Shown here: positions 7,471-16,593 of the stretch, in pieces
How positions within the stretch are numbered: the stretch's first letter is position 1
Layout of the letters: the number at the start of each line of letters is the position of its first letter
Assembly (NCBI GenBank): GCA_039185015.1
Contig: JBCDAU010000039.1
Coordinates: 1-52,685 of the forward strand
DNA: 52,685 nucleotides
Direction of reading: 5' to 3'
From: JBCBSZ01 sp039185015
GTDB taxonomy: Bacteria; Actinomycetota; Acidimicrobiia; Acidimicrobiales; Poriferisodalaceae
The notes under the pieces: generated by a model
Told to the model about the DNA's origin: nothing
Database searches by the model: none
The model's input: only the letters and a program-made list of their open reading frames with translations
Position numbers and translations under genes: made by a program

Positions 7471-8408
7471 TGCTGCCGCATCAGCCAGTCGACGATCGCG
7501 TCGGAGGTCTCCGTCGGCCGTTCCTGCTGGATCCAGTGGCCGCAGTCCAGGCCGATCTCCTCCACGTCGGGGACGAAGGCGCTGAGGTCGGGGGCCCGAG
7601 GGATCACGTCGCGATCGCCGTAGATCATGAGCGCCGGCTGGCGGATGATCGGATCGACGTCGGCCAGCCGGTGCCAGTTGTGGTCGACGTTGCGATACCA
7701 GTTGATGCTGCTGGTGAACCCCGAGGCCTCGAACGCATCGACGTACACGGCGAGCTCCTCGTCGCTGAGGACCGGCTCGCCGGGGACCGACTCGGCCCGT
7801 GCGAGGGCGATCATGGCGTTGCCCGGCTCGGGCGCGGCGGGAGGGAGGACCTTCCGGTACAGGTTGCGGAGGAACCGCTCGACGTTGGCGTCGAGGACGG
7901 CGTCGGCGACTCCCGGGCGGCGGTTGAAGTCGACGAAGTAGTGGTCGCTGCCGAAGATCGCCTCCAAGAGCTCGACCCACGGCACCTCGCCGCGCTCCTG
8001 GTACGGGAGGCTGAGCGCGACGAGCTGGGTCACGCGGGTCGGGTGGAGCTGCGCGAGCTGCCACACGACGTTCGCACCCCAGTCGTGGCCGACGAAGGTG
8101 GCGTCGTCGTAGCCGTAGTGGTCGAGCAGCGCGACGAGGTCGCCCGTGAGCTGCTCGATGCCGTAGTCGGTCACCTCGGTCGGGCGGGAGGAGTTCCCGT
8201 ACCCCCGCTGGTTGGGGACGATGACGTGGTAGCCGGCGTCGACGAGCGCCGGGACCTGGTGGTGCCAGGAGACGGCGTGCTCGGGCCAGCCGTGGCACAG
8301 CACGATCGCGCTCGAGTTGTGCTCGCCGGCCTCGAAGACCTCGAGCTCGATCCCGTTGACCGGGATCATGGTCGGAGCAGGGAAGTCGATGCGGTGGGTC
8401 GTGGCCAT
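7455..8408 (-). CDS. Alpha/beta hydrolase, soluble epoxide hydrolase-like
   Basis: This is a 317-residue enzyme with the epoxide hydrolase layout. The oxyanion motif HGWPE is at residues 39-43, QRGYGNSSRP follows, the nucleophile Asp109 is in FVGHDWGA, the charge-relay acid is in the YGDRDVIPR region and the catalytic His291 is in DCGHWIQQERP. The cap domain holds Tyr residues (for example INWYRNVD) that could protonate the epoxide oxygen. Epoxide hydrolases open epoxides through an Asp ester. Haloalkane dehalogenases and fluoroacetate dehalogenases share the Asp nucleophile, so dehalogenation is a less likely alternative. It is divergent from the WYL regulator at 8510, with a strong operator between them. 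Confidence 0.9.
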   Translation of the reverse strand: MATTHRIDFPAPTMIPVNGIELEVFEAGEHNSSAIVLCHGWPEHAVSWHHQVPALVDAGYHVIVPNQRGYGNSSRPTEVTDYGIEQLTGDLVALLDHYGYDDATFVGHDWGANVVWQLAQLHPTRVTQLVALSLPYQERGEVPWVELLEAIFGSDHYFVDFNRRPGVADAVLDANVERFLRNLYRKVLPPAAPEPGNAMIALARAESVPGEPVLSDEELAVYVDAFEASGFTSSINWYRNVDHNWHRLADVDPIIRQPALMIYGDRDVIPRAPDLSAFVPDVEEIGLDCGHWIQQERPTETSDAIVDWLMRQQRRRR

Positions 8409-8464
8409 GGTCGTTCCTCTCGGTGAGTCGGCCCTGGTGGGGCCGCCCCTTCACCCTGCTCCTC

Positions 8465-8492
8465 GAAACCGGCCACCCTCCTGGCCGGTTTC
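8465..8492. promoter_or_regulatory. Perfect 11-bp inverted-repeat operator between hydrolase and WYL regulator
   Basis: GAAACCGGCCA (8465-8475) and TGGCCGGTTTC (8482-8492) are perfect inverted arms with a 6-bp spacer. The element is 18 bp before the WYL-regulator start and 57 bp before the divergent hydrolase start. Size and symmetry fit binding by a dimeric HTH protein. The adjacent WYL regulator is the prime candidate, controlling itself and the hydrolase. Confidence 0.6.
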
Positions 8493-8509
8493 TGTGAGAA
8501 CGTCGACGA

Positions 8510-9457
8510 ATGCGCACCGATCGGTTGGTGGCGATCCTCCTGCTGCTGCAGCGACGTGAACAGGTCACCGCTGCGCAGGTCGCCCGGGAGCTCGAGATCT
8601 CCGAGCGGACCGCCCGCCGCGACCTCGACGCGCTGGTCATGGCGGGGGTGCCGCTCTACTCCGTGCAGGGCCGGGGCGGTGGGTGGCGCCTGATCGGCGG
8701 GGCTCGGACGGATCTGTCCGGGCTGACGGCGCACGAGGCTCGCGACCTGTTCCTGGTAGCGGGCTCCGCGCCGACGACACCGCCCACCGTGAAGGCGGCG
8801 CTCCGGAAGCTGGCCCACGCGCTGCCCGAGCCGTTCCGCGACGAGGCCGAGGCCGCGGCCGCCTCGCTCGTCCTGGACTCCCGGCGGTGGGGAGCGCCGT
8901 CGGCCGGTTCGCGGGTGCCGCCGCAGCTCGACGATCTCCGCGATGCCGTGATCCGCGGCGTGCAGGTGCGGCTCGGCTACGTCGCCGCCGGCGGCGACGA
9001 GAGCGAGCGGATCGTTCACCCGCTCGGCCTCGTAGCCAAGGACCCCTCCTGGTACCTGGTCGCCGACACCGACGCCGGCCGGCGGACCTTCCGCGTGGAC
9101 CGGGTCTCCTCGGTCGAGCTGACCGACGAGCCGGCCCGCCGACCCGATGACTTCGACCTCGCAGCGGCCTGGGACGAGATCGCCGAGGGCATCGATCAAC
9201 TGCGCGCGCCGCTCGAGGTCACCGCCGTCTGCGTGCCGGACGGCATCGGCCCGCTTCGGATGATGCTCGGCGACCGTCTGGAGATCCAGGGCGAGACCGA
9301 CGACGGTCGCATCGACGTGCTGATCCGCGGCCACAGCGAGTTCGTCGTTGCCGGCGAGCTCGCCTGGATGGTCGAGTGGCTCGACGTCACCGGTCCGCCC
9401 GGCGTGCGGGACCACCTCGCCGAGATCGGGCGGGGGCTGGTCGAGCGCTACGGCTGA
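8510..9457 (+). CDS. WYL-domain transcriptional regulator (YafY/PafC type)
   Basis: This is a 315-residue protein. The N-terminal winged helix-turn-helix (residues 1-60) has QVARELEISERTARRDLDAL and a wing with RGGGWRL. The central WYL domain has DPSWYLVADTDAGRRTFRVD, and a C-terminal WCX-like extension follows. WYL domains sense ligands such as nucleic acids or nucleotides and modulate DNA binding. Its gene is divergent from the epoxide-hydrolase-like enzyme, suggesting local control of that enzyme. Confidence 0.92.
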   Translation: MRTDRLVAILLLLQRREQVTAAQVARELEISERTARRDLDALVMAGVPLYSVQGRGGGWRLIGGARTDLSGLTAHEARDLFLVAGSAPTTPPTVKAALRKLAHALPEPFRDEAEAAAASLVLDSRRWGAPSAGSRVPPQLDDLRDAVIRGVQVRLGYVAAGGDESERIVHPLGLVAKDPSWYLVADTDAGRRTFRVDRVSSVELTDEPARRPDDFDLAAAWDEIAEGIDQLRAPLEVTAVCVPDGIGPLRMMLGDRLEIQGETDDGRIDVLIRGHSEFVVAGELAWMVEWLDVTGPPGVRDHLAEIGRGLVERYG

Positions 9458-9507
9458 GCGCGGGGTGCGACCCCACGTGGATCCGAGGTCTGCGTGAGCC
9501 AGAAGGC

Positions 9508-9528
9508 CCGGGGTCGCGACGACCCCGG
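9508..9528. terminator. Bidirectional terminator hairpin
   Basis: CCGGGGTCG (9508-9516) pairs perfectly with CGACCCCGG (9520-9528) around a 3-base loop, between the convergent WYL regulator and serine hydrolase genes. A second small hairpin, GGGGT/ACCCC, lies at 9462-9474 just after the regulator stop codon. Confidence 0.65.
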
Positions 9529-9559
9529 ACCCTCGATGGCGTGACGCCGTCGGCGCTGC

Positions 9560-11206
9560 TCAGCCGTCGTCGCCGAGGCCCGGGACCATCTGGTTGACGA
9601 CGTCCTCGACGATCGGACCCCAGAAGAGCTCGTTGCTCGTCGACGACCAGAACGCCGTCCGGCCCGACGCCGGATCGTGGAAGGCGAGGGTCTCGTACCC
9701 GGGGATGGAGCCGCCGTGGCCGATGAGGCTGGCGTCGGCGTCCCACAGCTCGATGCCCAGCCCGTACATCTCGGCGGTGGTCATCTCCCCGACCAGCTCG
9801 GCAGGGATGATGTCGCCGGCGACGAGCGCGGTGAACAGCCCGTGCAGGTCGTCGCCGGTGCTCACCACCGCTCCCGCCGTCCAGGCGGCGGTGGCGATCG
9901 ACGTGTAGTCGAAGCCGCTCGTGGGCTCGAGCGGCTGGCCGAGCAGGTCGGCGAACGCGCCGACCGGCTCGGGACCGTCCTCCGCCCCGGCGAGGTAGGT
10001 GCTGGGCATGCCGACGACGTCGATGACACGCTCCCGGATGACCTCGTGGGCCGGTCGTCCGGTCACCTCTTCGAGCAGGATGCCGAGCACGATGTAGTTC
10101 GAGTTCGAGTAGCCGAACTCGGCACCCGGCTCGAAGTCGGCGTCGACGCCGTCGACCAACCCGATGATCTCCTCCGGGGTCCACCGGCGCAGCCGGTCGT
10201 GGGCGAGGGAGTCGAAGAAGCCCTCGGTCACGATGTGCTCGGGGATGCCGCTGGTGTGTTGGAGCAGGTCGCGAACCGTCACCCCGTCCGGCACGGGGAC
10301 ACGGCTGACGTGCGCGCTCGCCCGATCGTCGAGGGCGACCTCGCCGTCGGCCACCAGGGACAGGGTCGCCAGCGACGTGAACACCTTGCTGATGCTGCCG
10401 ACCCGCACCGGATCGGCGGTGCCCGGATGCTCTCCGTCCAGCGCGTTCCCGTCGGTGGCGCTCAGCACCTCGCCGTCGGCATCGATCACGGCGACGCTCA
10501 CGGTGCCCTCGGCATCCTCGGGGACGTCGAGTCGATCGAGCACGTCATCGAGGAAGGCCTGGTCGAGCACGCCCTCGGGGGTCCCGGCTTCGGCTCGTGC
10601 CGCTTCCTCCGCGAGGTCCTCGGTCGGATCACCGAACTCGACCGAGCCGGCGATCAGCTCGTCGGCGCCGGAGCCCTCGGCGTTGATCGTGGCGCTCCAG
10701 TCTCCACCGCCGCGGAGGCCGACGAAGTCGCCCGTCGCGGCGTGGACGGTCCAGTCGCTCGCGAACTCGTCGGAGTCGGGGGCAACGGGCTCCGGCGCGA
10801 ATCGGATGACGATGGTGCCGGACCGTTCGCCGTCGTCGCACGACAACGTCCGCTCCGTGCCGGCGGCGAAGCCTCCCTCGACGGAGGAGCCGCCGTCGCA
10901 GCCGAGGACGTCGGCCCCGTCGGTGACGTCCCACACGCCATCGCCGGTCTCGAAGTCGATGACGACGGCGACGGTGATCTCACCGGTGGCCGACGGCTCG
11001 GCCGCTGGTGCCTCGGTGGTCGCGTCCGTGGTGGGCGTCGTCGTGGTGGTGGTCGCCTCGGCGGGGGTGGCCGGGTTCGCCTCGGCGGTCTCCGGGTCGT
11101 CGCTCCCGCAGGCGGTGCCGATCACGGCGAGCGCCCCGGCGAGGGCCAGCGCACGGGCGCCGGTCCGGATGGAGCGCCGGTCGTGGTGTGGGTGTCGGGT
11201 GGTCAT
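9560..11206 (-). CDS. Secreted serine hydrolase lipoprotein (beta-lactamase/class C PBP family)
   Basis: This is a 548-residue lipoprotein. The signal peptide ends in the lipobox VIGTAC and is followed by a Thr-rich linker. Residues about 75-200 form an extra beta-rich domain of unknown function with four cysteines (for example VLGCDGGSS and TLSCDDGE). The rest is a class C beta-lactamase-type domain with the active-site Ser in SISK, the YSN triad motif in FGYSNSNY and HGG in IGHGGSIPGY. Such enzymes act on D-amino-acid peptides or esters outside the cell. The ATG at 11206 is chosen because a GGAGAC ribosome-binding site precedes it and the signal peptide begins there. It is divergent from the SARP-kinase regulator gene. 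Confidence 0.9.
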   Translation of the reverse strand: MTTRHPHHDRRSIRTGARALALAGALAVIGTACGSDDPETAEANPATPAEATTTTTTPTTDATTEAPAAEPSATGEITVAVVIDFETGDGVWDVTDGADVLGCDGGSSVEGGFAAGTERTLSCDDGERSGTIVIRFAPEPVAPDSDEFASDWTVHAATGDFVGLRGGGDWSATINAEGSGADELIAGSVEFGDPTEDLAEEAARAEAGTPEGVLDQAFLDDVLDRLDVPEDAEGTVSVAVIDADGEVLSATDGNALDGEHPGTADPVRVGSISKVFTSLATLSLVADGEVALDDRASAHVSRVPVPDGVTVRDLLQHTSGIPEHIVTEGFFDSLAHDRLRRWTPEEIIGLVDGVDADFEPGAEFGYSNSNYIVLGILLEEVTGRPAHEVIRERVIDVVGMPSTYLAGAEDGPEPVGAFADLLGQPLEPTSGFDYTSIATAAWTAGAVVSTGDDLHGLFTALVAGDIIPAELVGEMTTAEMYGLGIELWDADASLIGHGGSIPGYETLAFHDPASGRTAFWSSTSNELFWGPIVEDVVNQMVPGLGDDG

Positions 11207-11265
11207 CGCTGTGTCTCCTCCGCATGTCGTTCGGGGCTGAACGGCAGCGATCATCCGCGGGCGGC

Positions 11266-11283
11266 ATCACAGATCGATCACAG
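11266..11283. promoter_or_regulatory. Heptamer direct repeats with SARP-like 11-bp spacing
   Basis: ATCACAG occurs at 11266-11272 and again at 11277-11283, separated by 4 bp, so the period is 11 bp. SARP regulators classically bind 7-bp direct repeats with 4-bp spacers. The repeats lie 60 bp upstream of the serine hydrolase start, in the region shared with the SARP-domain gene. That the latter binds here is inference. Confidence 0.45.
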
Positions 11284-11367
11284 CTGCCCCGGACGTGTCA
11301 TCGGCGGGTCGATCTCGTCGGCCGTCCGACGCGTCCGCCGAGGTGCGGATACCCCCTGACCTGGGCA

Positions 11368-11393
11368 ATCACGTTGTGATCGGGCGGTAAGGT
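11368..11393 (+). promoter_or_regulatory. Small palindrome and -10 element upstream of the SARP-kinase gene
   Basis: ATCAC (11368-11372) and GTGAT (11376-11380) form a 5-bp inverted repeat that uses the same ATCAC core as the repeats at 11266-11283. A TAAGGT hexamer (11388-11393) eight bases downstream could be the -10 box for the gene at 11426. The position suggests autoregulation; evidence is limited to pattern and spacing. Confidence 0.35.
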
Positions 11394-11425
11394 CCAGCGA
11401 CGACCATCGCCGCATGGGAGCTTCG

Positions 11426-14400
11426 ATGGGACAGCGAACCACCTCCGATGCACCGGCCGGCCTCGTCATCCGGGCCTTCGGCGGTGTCGGAGTCGACGGC
11501 GCTGACGGCCCGATCAGCATCGGCGGTCCGAAGCAGCGTCGCCTGCTCGCGCTCCTCGTCGTGCGGGCCGGCAACGTCGTCACGGTCGACTGGCTGGCCG
11601 AGTACCTGTGGGACGACGACGAGCGCCCCGAGGCGACCGTCCCGGCGATCCGCACCTACCTCTCCCGCCTCCGGCAGGCGCTGCCGTCCGCTGCCGACGA
11701 CTGGATCGAGACCGTCCCGACCGGCTACCGCCTGGATGCACCGGTCGAGGCGGTCGAGCATCGGCACTTCGCCGCGCTGCGGGCCGAGGCGAGGCGGGCG
11801 CGGGAGGTCGACGACCCGCTGACGGCGCACACCAAGCTCGACGAGGCCCTCGCCCTGTGGCGCGGTGCGCCGTTCCCCGAGCTCGAGGCACTCGACTGGG
11901 CTCGCGCCGACATCGAGCAGCTCCACCTCGATCGACTCGAGATGCTGGAGGAGCGCTGGGAGGCGGCGCTGGCCCTCGGCCGCCACACCCAGATCACCGG
12001 CGAGCTCGCGACGTTCACCGCCGAGCACGGCGGCCGCGACCGTGCGGCGCAGCAGTACGCGCTCGCCCTGCACCGCAGCGGACGGACGGCGGAGGCGCTG
12101 CGTGTCATCAGCGACTTCCGCCGCCGGCTCGCGGACGAATCCGGCCTCGAGCCCTCGGCCGGCATGGTCGAGCTGGAACAGGCGCTCCTCGCCGACGATC
12201 CGGCCCTCGGGGTCGAATACCTCGGCCGGCCCCTCCGTGGATACCGACTGCTGGAGGAGATCGGCGCCGGTGCCTTCTCGGTGGTGTGGCGCGGTGAGCA
12301 GCCCTCGGTGCAGCGGGAGGTGGCGATCAAGCAGATCCGCTCCGAGCTCGCCTCCCAGCCAGAGTTCATCCGCCGCTTCGAGGCAGAGGCACACCTGGTC
12401 GCTCGCCTCGAGCACCCCCACATCGTCCCGCTGATCGACTACTGGCGCGACCCCGAGTCGGCCTACCTGGTCATGCGATGGCTGCGCGGCGGCACGCTCG
12501 AACGGCGGCTCGACGACGGCACGCTCACCCTCGAGGAGACCCTGACCGTCGCGACCCAGATCGGCGGCGCGCTGTCGACCGCGCACGCGCACGGCATCGT
12601 GCACCGGGACGTGAAGACGGCGAACATCCTCTTCGACGAGCAGGGCAACGCCTTCCTGGCCGACTTCGGTATCGCCCTCGAGGCGGCCCGTTCGACGGGC
12701 CCGGAGGCAGCGCTGTCGCCCGGTTCCCCGCTGTACTCCTCGCCCGAGCAGCTGCGCCGGGAACTGCTCGGCCCCGAGGCGGACGTGTTCAGCCTCGGCG
12801 TCGTCCTCTTCGAGTGCCTGACCGGCTCCCTGCCGCTCGCTCGGGGGACGGTCGAGGAGCTGATCGACCGCCAACTGCACGTCGAGCACCCACGCGTCGA
12901 CGAGCTCCGGCCGGACATCCCCCGGCACGTCGCCGACGCGGTGGCCAGAGCGACCTCCAAGGCGCCGACCGATCGGTTCGGCTCGGTCGAGGAGTTCGTC
13001 GGCGCGCTCACCGTTTCTGTCGCATCGTCGCCGGTCGGTGTGTCCGGACCGGCCGACCTGCCCTGGGAGGAAGGCGGGACGCGGGAGAACCCCTACCTGG
13101 GCCTGCGGGCGTTCGACGACGCCGACAGCGACCGGTTCTTCGGTCGCGACCGGCTCGTGACCTCGATGCTCGACCGGCTCGCCGGGGATTCCGTCGCGTC
13201 GCGCTGCCTGGTCGTCGTCGGTCCATCGGGATCGGGCAAGTCGTCGGTGGTCCGGGCCGGCTTGCTCCCGGCGTTGCGATCCGGCGCCGTCGACGGCTCC
13301 TCCGAGTGGTTCTCGACGACGATGGTGCCGGGCGACGGTCCGTTCGAGGCGCTCGAGACGGCCCTGCTGCGGATCGCCGTCGACCCGCCCGCGTCGCTGC
13401 TCGAGCAGCTGCGGGAGGGTCCGCGCGGGATCCTGCGGACGGTCCGTCGATGCCTCGCCTCCGACGACGACACGCTGGTCCTGCTCGTCGATCAGTTCGA
13501 GGAGGTGTTCCTCGGCCAGGCAGCAGCGGACGCGGACGACTTCCTGCACGCTCTCGCCGTCGCCGTCGAGGATCCGTCCTCCCCGCTCCGGCTGGTGGCC
13601 ACCCTGCGCGCCGACTACTACCACCGGCCGCTCGAGCACCCGACCTTCGCGGCGGTGCTCACCGCAGCAGCGGTGGACGTCACCCCGCTGGCCGCCGACG
13701 AGCTCGAACGGGCGATCGTCGAACCGGCGGCCCAGCTCGGGATCGGCTTCGAGCCGGGTCTCGTCGCCCGCGTCGCCGCCGAGGCGGTCGGCCAACCGTC
13801 ACCGCTTCCGCTGCTGCAGTACACGCTCAGCGAGCTGTTCGACCGTCGACCTCCAGCGCAGCGCACCCTCACCGCGCTCGACTACGAGCAGATCGGGGGC
13901 CTGGCTGGTGCGCTCGCGTCGCGTGCCGAGGCGCTGTACGACTCGGCGGACGCGTCGCAGCGAAGCGCCATGCGAACGGTGTTCGGCCAGCTGACGGACC
14001 CGTCGGGCGTCTCGGCCGATCTCCGTCGTCGCGTCGTCGCCGCCGATCTCGGCACCGATGGCGCCACCGCCTGGGTCGTCGAGGAGCTCTCGTCCGCCCG
14101 GCTGCTCACCCTCGACCGTGACCCGACCACACGTGAGCCGACCGTCGAGGTCGCGCACGAGGCGCTGCTGCGGGAGTGGCCCCGCCTCGTGGGCTGGCTC
14201 GACGAGGACCGCGACCTCCTCAGGAGCGTGGCCTCCATCGCCGGCGCCGCCGACACCTGGGAGCGCGATGGTCGTGCCGAGGAGGACCTGCTCCGGGGCG
14301 AGCGCGTGGCGGTCGGCCTCGACCTCATCAGCACCGACTCCGACCGGCTCCGCCCGATCGACGTCGACTATCTCGAGGCATCACAGCGTTCCGAGATGGC

Positions 14401-16585
14401 CGCCCGCGAGGCCGAGCGTGGCCAGCTCCGCCGCCTCCGTCGTCTCGTCGTCGGCGTCGCAGCTGCGTTGGTCGTCGCGATCGTCGCGGGCAGCCTGGCG
14501 TTCGTGCAGCAGCGTCGGGCCGACGACGAGGCGGCCACCGCTCGCGTCGCAGCGGAGGAGGCCGAGCTCGCCACGATCATCAGCCGCAGCGCGGGGGCGA
14601 TCCGCGACGATCCGGACGTCGGGCTGCTGCTCGCGCTCGAGGCCAACCGTCGCGCACCATCGGCGGAGTCCGAGCAGGCGATCCTCAACGCCCTCGGATC
14701 GAGCACGCTCGCGACGCAGCTGGCGAGCTTCCCGCCGCTCCACCAGGCGCCATGCCAGTTCAGCACCATGAACTCGGACGGGACCGTCACCTCGGTGAGC
14801 GTCGACGGGGAGTTGCTCGCCCGTGATCCTCTGAGCGGCGAGGTCAGCCGACACGGCGAGTCGCCGGGCGTCTGCGCCCAGTGGTTCGGCGACCCGGTCC
14901 TCGACCGGACGGTCGCGCAGTCCGAGGATGACCGGACGATCTGGGTCGGGCCGTTCGATGGCCCCTTCGACGCGGAGCGGACGTTCGACGATCCGACGGT
15001 CCTGCTCTTGTCGTCGTTCCGGCCGACCGGGCGACTCTTCGCTGCGACGTTCCCGGCGGACGGGCCACCGGAGTTCGGGCTGCTCGACGATCGAACGCTC
15101 GACACCGTCGGCGGACCGGTGAGCGGTGGCCGGGACCTCATCGCCCTCGAGGTCAACGACGACGGGACGCTCGTCGCAGTGAGCTTCGGCACACCGAATC
15201 GCCCCGGAGGCGATGGGGAACTCATCGTCGCGGACGCCGTCACCGGCGACGAGCTCTTCCGGATGGTCACGCCGCAGCCGATCGAGGAGCTGCTCTTCGA
15301 CGAGAACACGCCGCAGCTGCTCGGGCACACGTTCGACAGCCGCCTGATCACCGTCGACCTCGAGTCGGGTGAGACCGTCCACGACGTCGCGACCACGGCG
15401 ACGGCACGTGTGAGCGACATGGAGGTCGCTTCCGATGGCCTGGTGCAGGTGGTCTCGACGGGACAGCTCGAGACGGTGGATCGGACGACGGGTCCCGTGA
15501 GTGAACCGGTGGAGCTCCGAGGCGTCGTCGACGCTCGGATCCGGCCCGACGGGTCGCTGCTCGCGATCGAGCCGGGAGGCGGGACCAGCGTCATCACGCT
15601 CGACGGCAACTCGCTGGTCGACCGGCTCTACGAGGTCGACCCCTTCGCCGGAGTGGTCATCCGCGACGGCGTCGCCGCCTCGGCCGACTCCGGCACGAAC
15701 CCACCCGAGCTCATCGATCTGGCAGACGGTGAGCGGACGACGCTCGAGTTCGTGACGGCCGATGGCGCTCTGTACCGACCGTTCTCCGTCATCCCGGACC
15801 GAGCCGGGCAGTGGACGATCGGTCCGGACAGCGCCGTGATCAGATGGGAGGGGGGCGACGCGGTGGGTTCGGTCCTCCTGTCCGGCCCGCCGGTGACGGC
15901 CGGTCTGAGCGATGACCGCTGGGCGATCCTGACCGGCGAGTTCGGCGGCGACGCGGTCGTCAACCTCGTCGCCCTCGAGCCCACCGGACCGCGCCTCGAG
16001 CTGTCGACCCCGGTGACCGGGGTGGGGTCGGTGCTGCCGTCGTCGGAGGGCGGGCTCTTCACGGGAAACGACGTCGGCGTCCTGTCCGTGCTCGATGCTG
16101 CCGGCGAGATCGTGCGGGAGATCGAGACCGGCATCGAGCTCATCGAGGAGATCGTGAGCGACCCGGCGAGCGGGCGGCTCGCGATCCGTGGCAGCCTCGT
16201 CGGCGCGGCGCTCGTCGACCCGTCGACCGGGGAGGTCCAGGTCGTCAACGACCGGGAGGTGATCGTCAACCTCGGCTTCGCCCGCGAGGGGCAGTACCTC
16301 GCGATCACCAGTCAGGACGGCACGGTTCGGTTGTGGGACGTCGAGCGCGGCGCGTCGGCCGGGCTCGTCTGGGACGGACGGGGTGCGCGCATCGGCACGC
16401 CGTCCTGGTATGACGCGCAGAGCGACTCGGTCTGGGTGACCACCTCGGGCCAGCTGGTCGAGGTGCCGCTCGACCCCGAGGTCTGGGTCGAGCGAGCCTG
16501 CTCGGTCGTCGGGCGCGACCTCACCGAGGAGGAGTGGGAGCGGCTGGTCCCCGGAGACGAGCCGGTGCAGTCGGCCTGCGGCTGA
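11426..16585 (+). CDS. Giant regulator: SARP/BTAD + Ser/Thr kinase + STAND NTPase + membrane segment + beta-propeller
   Basis: The protein has about 1719 residues. Residues 1-100 are an OmpR-type winged helix as in SARPs, and about 105-260 are the BTAD helical repeat domain (ending SDFRRRLADESGLEPS). A kinase domain follows (about 270-530) with the Gly-rich loop GAGAFSVVWRG, AIKQI lysine, catalytic HRDVKTAN and DFG, so it looks active. Then comes an nSTAND1-type NTPase (about 560-1000) with Walker A GPSGSGKSS and Walker B LLVDQFEE. A single hydrophobic segment lies near 1010-1030, followed by a coiled-coil-like stretch and WD40/propeller-like repeats to the end. The start at 11426 has GGGAG five bases upstream; ATG 11414 is an alternative. 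If the segment spans the membrane, the propeller is outside and the kinase and DNA-binding parts are inside. The signal is unknown. Confidence 0.93.
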   Translation: MGQRTTSDAPAGLVIRAFGGVGVDGADGPISIGGPKQRRLLALLVVRAGNVVTVDWLAEYLWDDDERPEATVPAIRTYLSRLRQALPSAADDWIETVPTGYRLDAPVEAVEHRHFAALRAEARRAREVDDPLTAHTKLDEALALWRGAPFPELEALDWARADIEQLHLDRLEMLEERWEAALALGRHTQITGELATFTAEHGGRDRAAQQYALALHRSGRTAEALRVISDFRRRLADESGLEPSAGMVELEQALLADDPALGVEYLGRPLRGYRLLEEIGAGAFSVVWRGEQPSVQREVAIKQIRSELASQPEFIRRFEAEAHLVARLEHPHIVPLIDYWRDPESAYLVMRWLRGGTLERRLDDGTLTLEETLTVATQIGGALSTAHAHGIVHRDVKTANILFDEQGNAFLADFGIALEAARSTGPEAALSPGSPLYSSPEQLRRELLGPEADVFSLGVVLFECLTGSLPLARGTVEELIDRQLHVEHPRVDELRPDIPRHVADAVARATSKAPTDRFGSVEEFVGALTVSVASSPVGVSGPADLPWEEGGTRENPYLGLRAFDDADSDRFFGRDRLVTSMLDRLAGDSVASRCLVVVGPSGSGKSSVVRAGLLPALRSGAVDGSSEWFSTTMVPGDGPFEALETALLRIAVDPPASLLEQLREGPRGILRTVRRCLASDDDTLVLLVDQFEEVFLGQAAADADDFLHALAVAVEDPSSPLRLVATLRADYYHRPLEHPTFAAVLTAAAVDVTPLAADELERAIVEPAAQLGIGFEPGLVARVAAEAVGQPSPLPLLQYTLSELFDRRPPAQRTLTALDYEQIGGLAGALASRAEALYDSADASQRSAMRTVFGQLTDPSGVSADLRRRVVAADLGTDGATAWVVEELSSARLLTLDRDPTTREPTVEVAHEALLREWPRLVGWLDEDRDLLRSVASIAGAADTWERDGRAEEDLLRGERVAVGLDLISTDSDRLRPIDVDYLEASQRSEMAAREAERGQLRRLRRLVVGVAAALVVAIVAGSLAFVQQRRADDEAATARVAAEEAELATIISRSAGAIRDDPDVGLLLALEANRRAPSAESEQAILNALGSSTLATQLASFPPLHQAPCQFSTMNSDGTVTSVSVDGELLARDPLSGEVSRHGESPGVCAQWFGDPVLDRTVAQSEDDRTIWVGPFDGPFDAERTFDDPTVLLLSSFRPTGRLFAATFPADGPPEFGLLDDRTLDTVGGPVSGGRDLIALEVNDDGTLVAVSFGTPNRPGGDGELIVADAVTGDELFRMVTPQPIEELLFDENTPQLLGHTFDSRLITVDLESGETVHDVATTATARVSDMEVASDGLVQVVSTGQLETVDRTTGPVSEPVELRGVVDARIRPDGSLLAIEPGGGTSVITLDGNSLVDRLYEVDPFAGVVIRDGVAASADSGTNPPELIDLADGERTTLEFVTADGALYRPFSVIPDRAGQWTIGPDSAVIRWEGGDAVGSVLLSGPPVTAGLSDDRWAILTGEFGGDAVVNLVALEPTGPRLELSTPVTGVGSVLPSSEGGLFTGNDVGVLSVLDAAGEIVREIETGIELIEEIVSDPASGRLAIRGSLVGAALVDPSTGEVQVVNDREVIVNLGFAREGQYLAITSQDGTVRLWDVERGASAGLVWDGRGARIGTPSWYDAQSDSVWVTTSGQLVEVPLDPEVWVERACSVVGRDLTEEEWERLVPGDEPVQSACG

Positions 16586-16593
16586 GCGTCGGC

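Noticed and set aside
11369..13795. Very long open frame on the minus strand opposite the SARP-kinase gene
   Set aside because: Amino-acid composition is Arg/Gly/Asp-biased with no domain, and the opposite strand encodes a clear multidomain protein; it is a high-GC shadow frame. The same holds for long antisense frames at 43520-46006 and 48445-50910.
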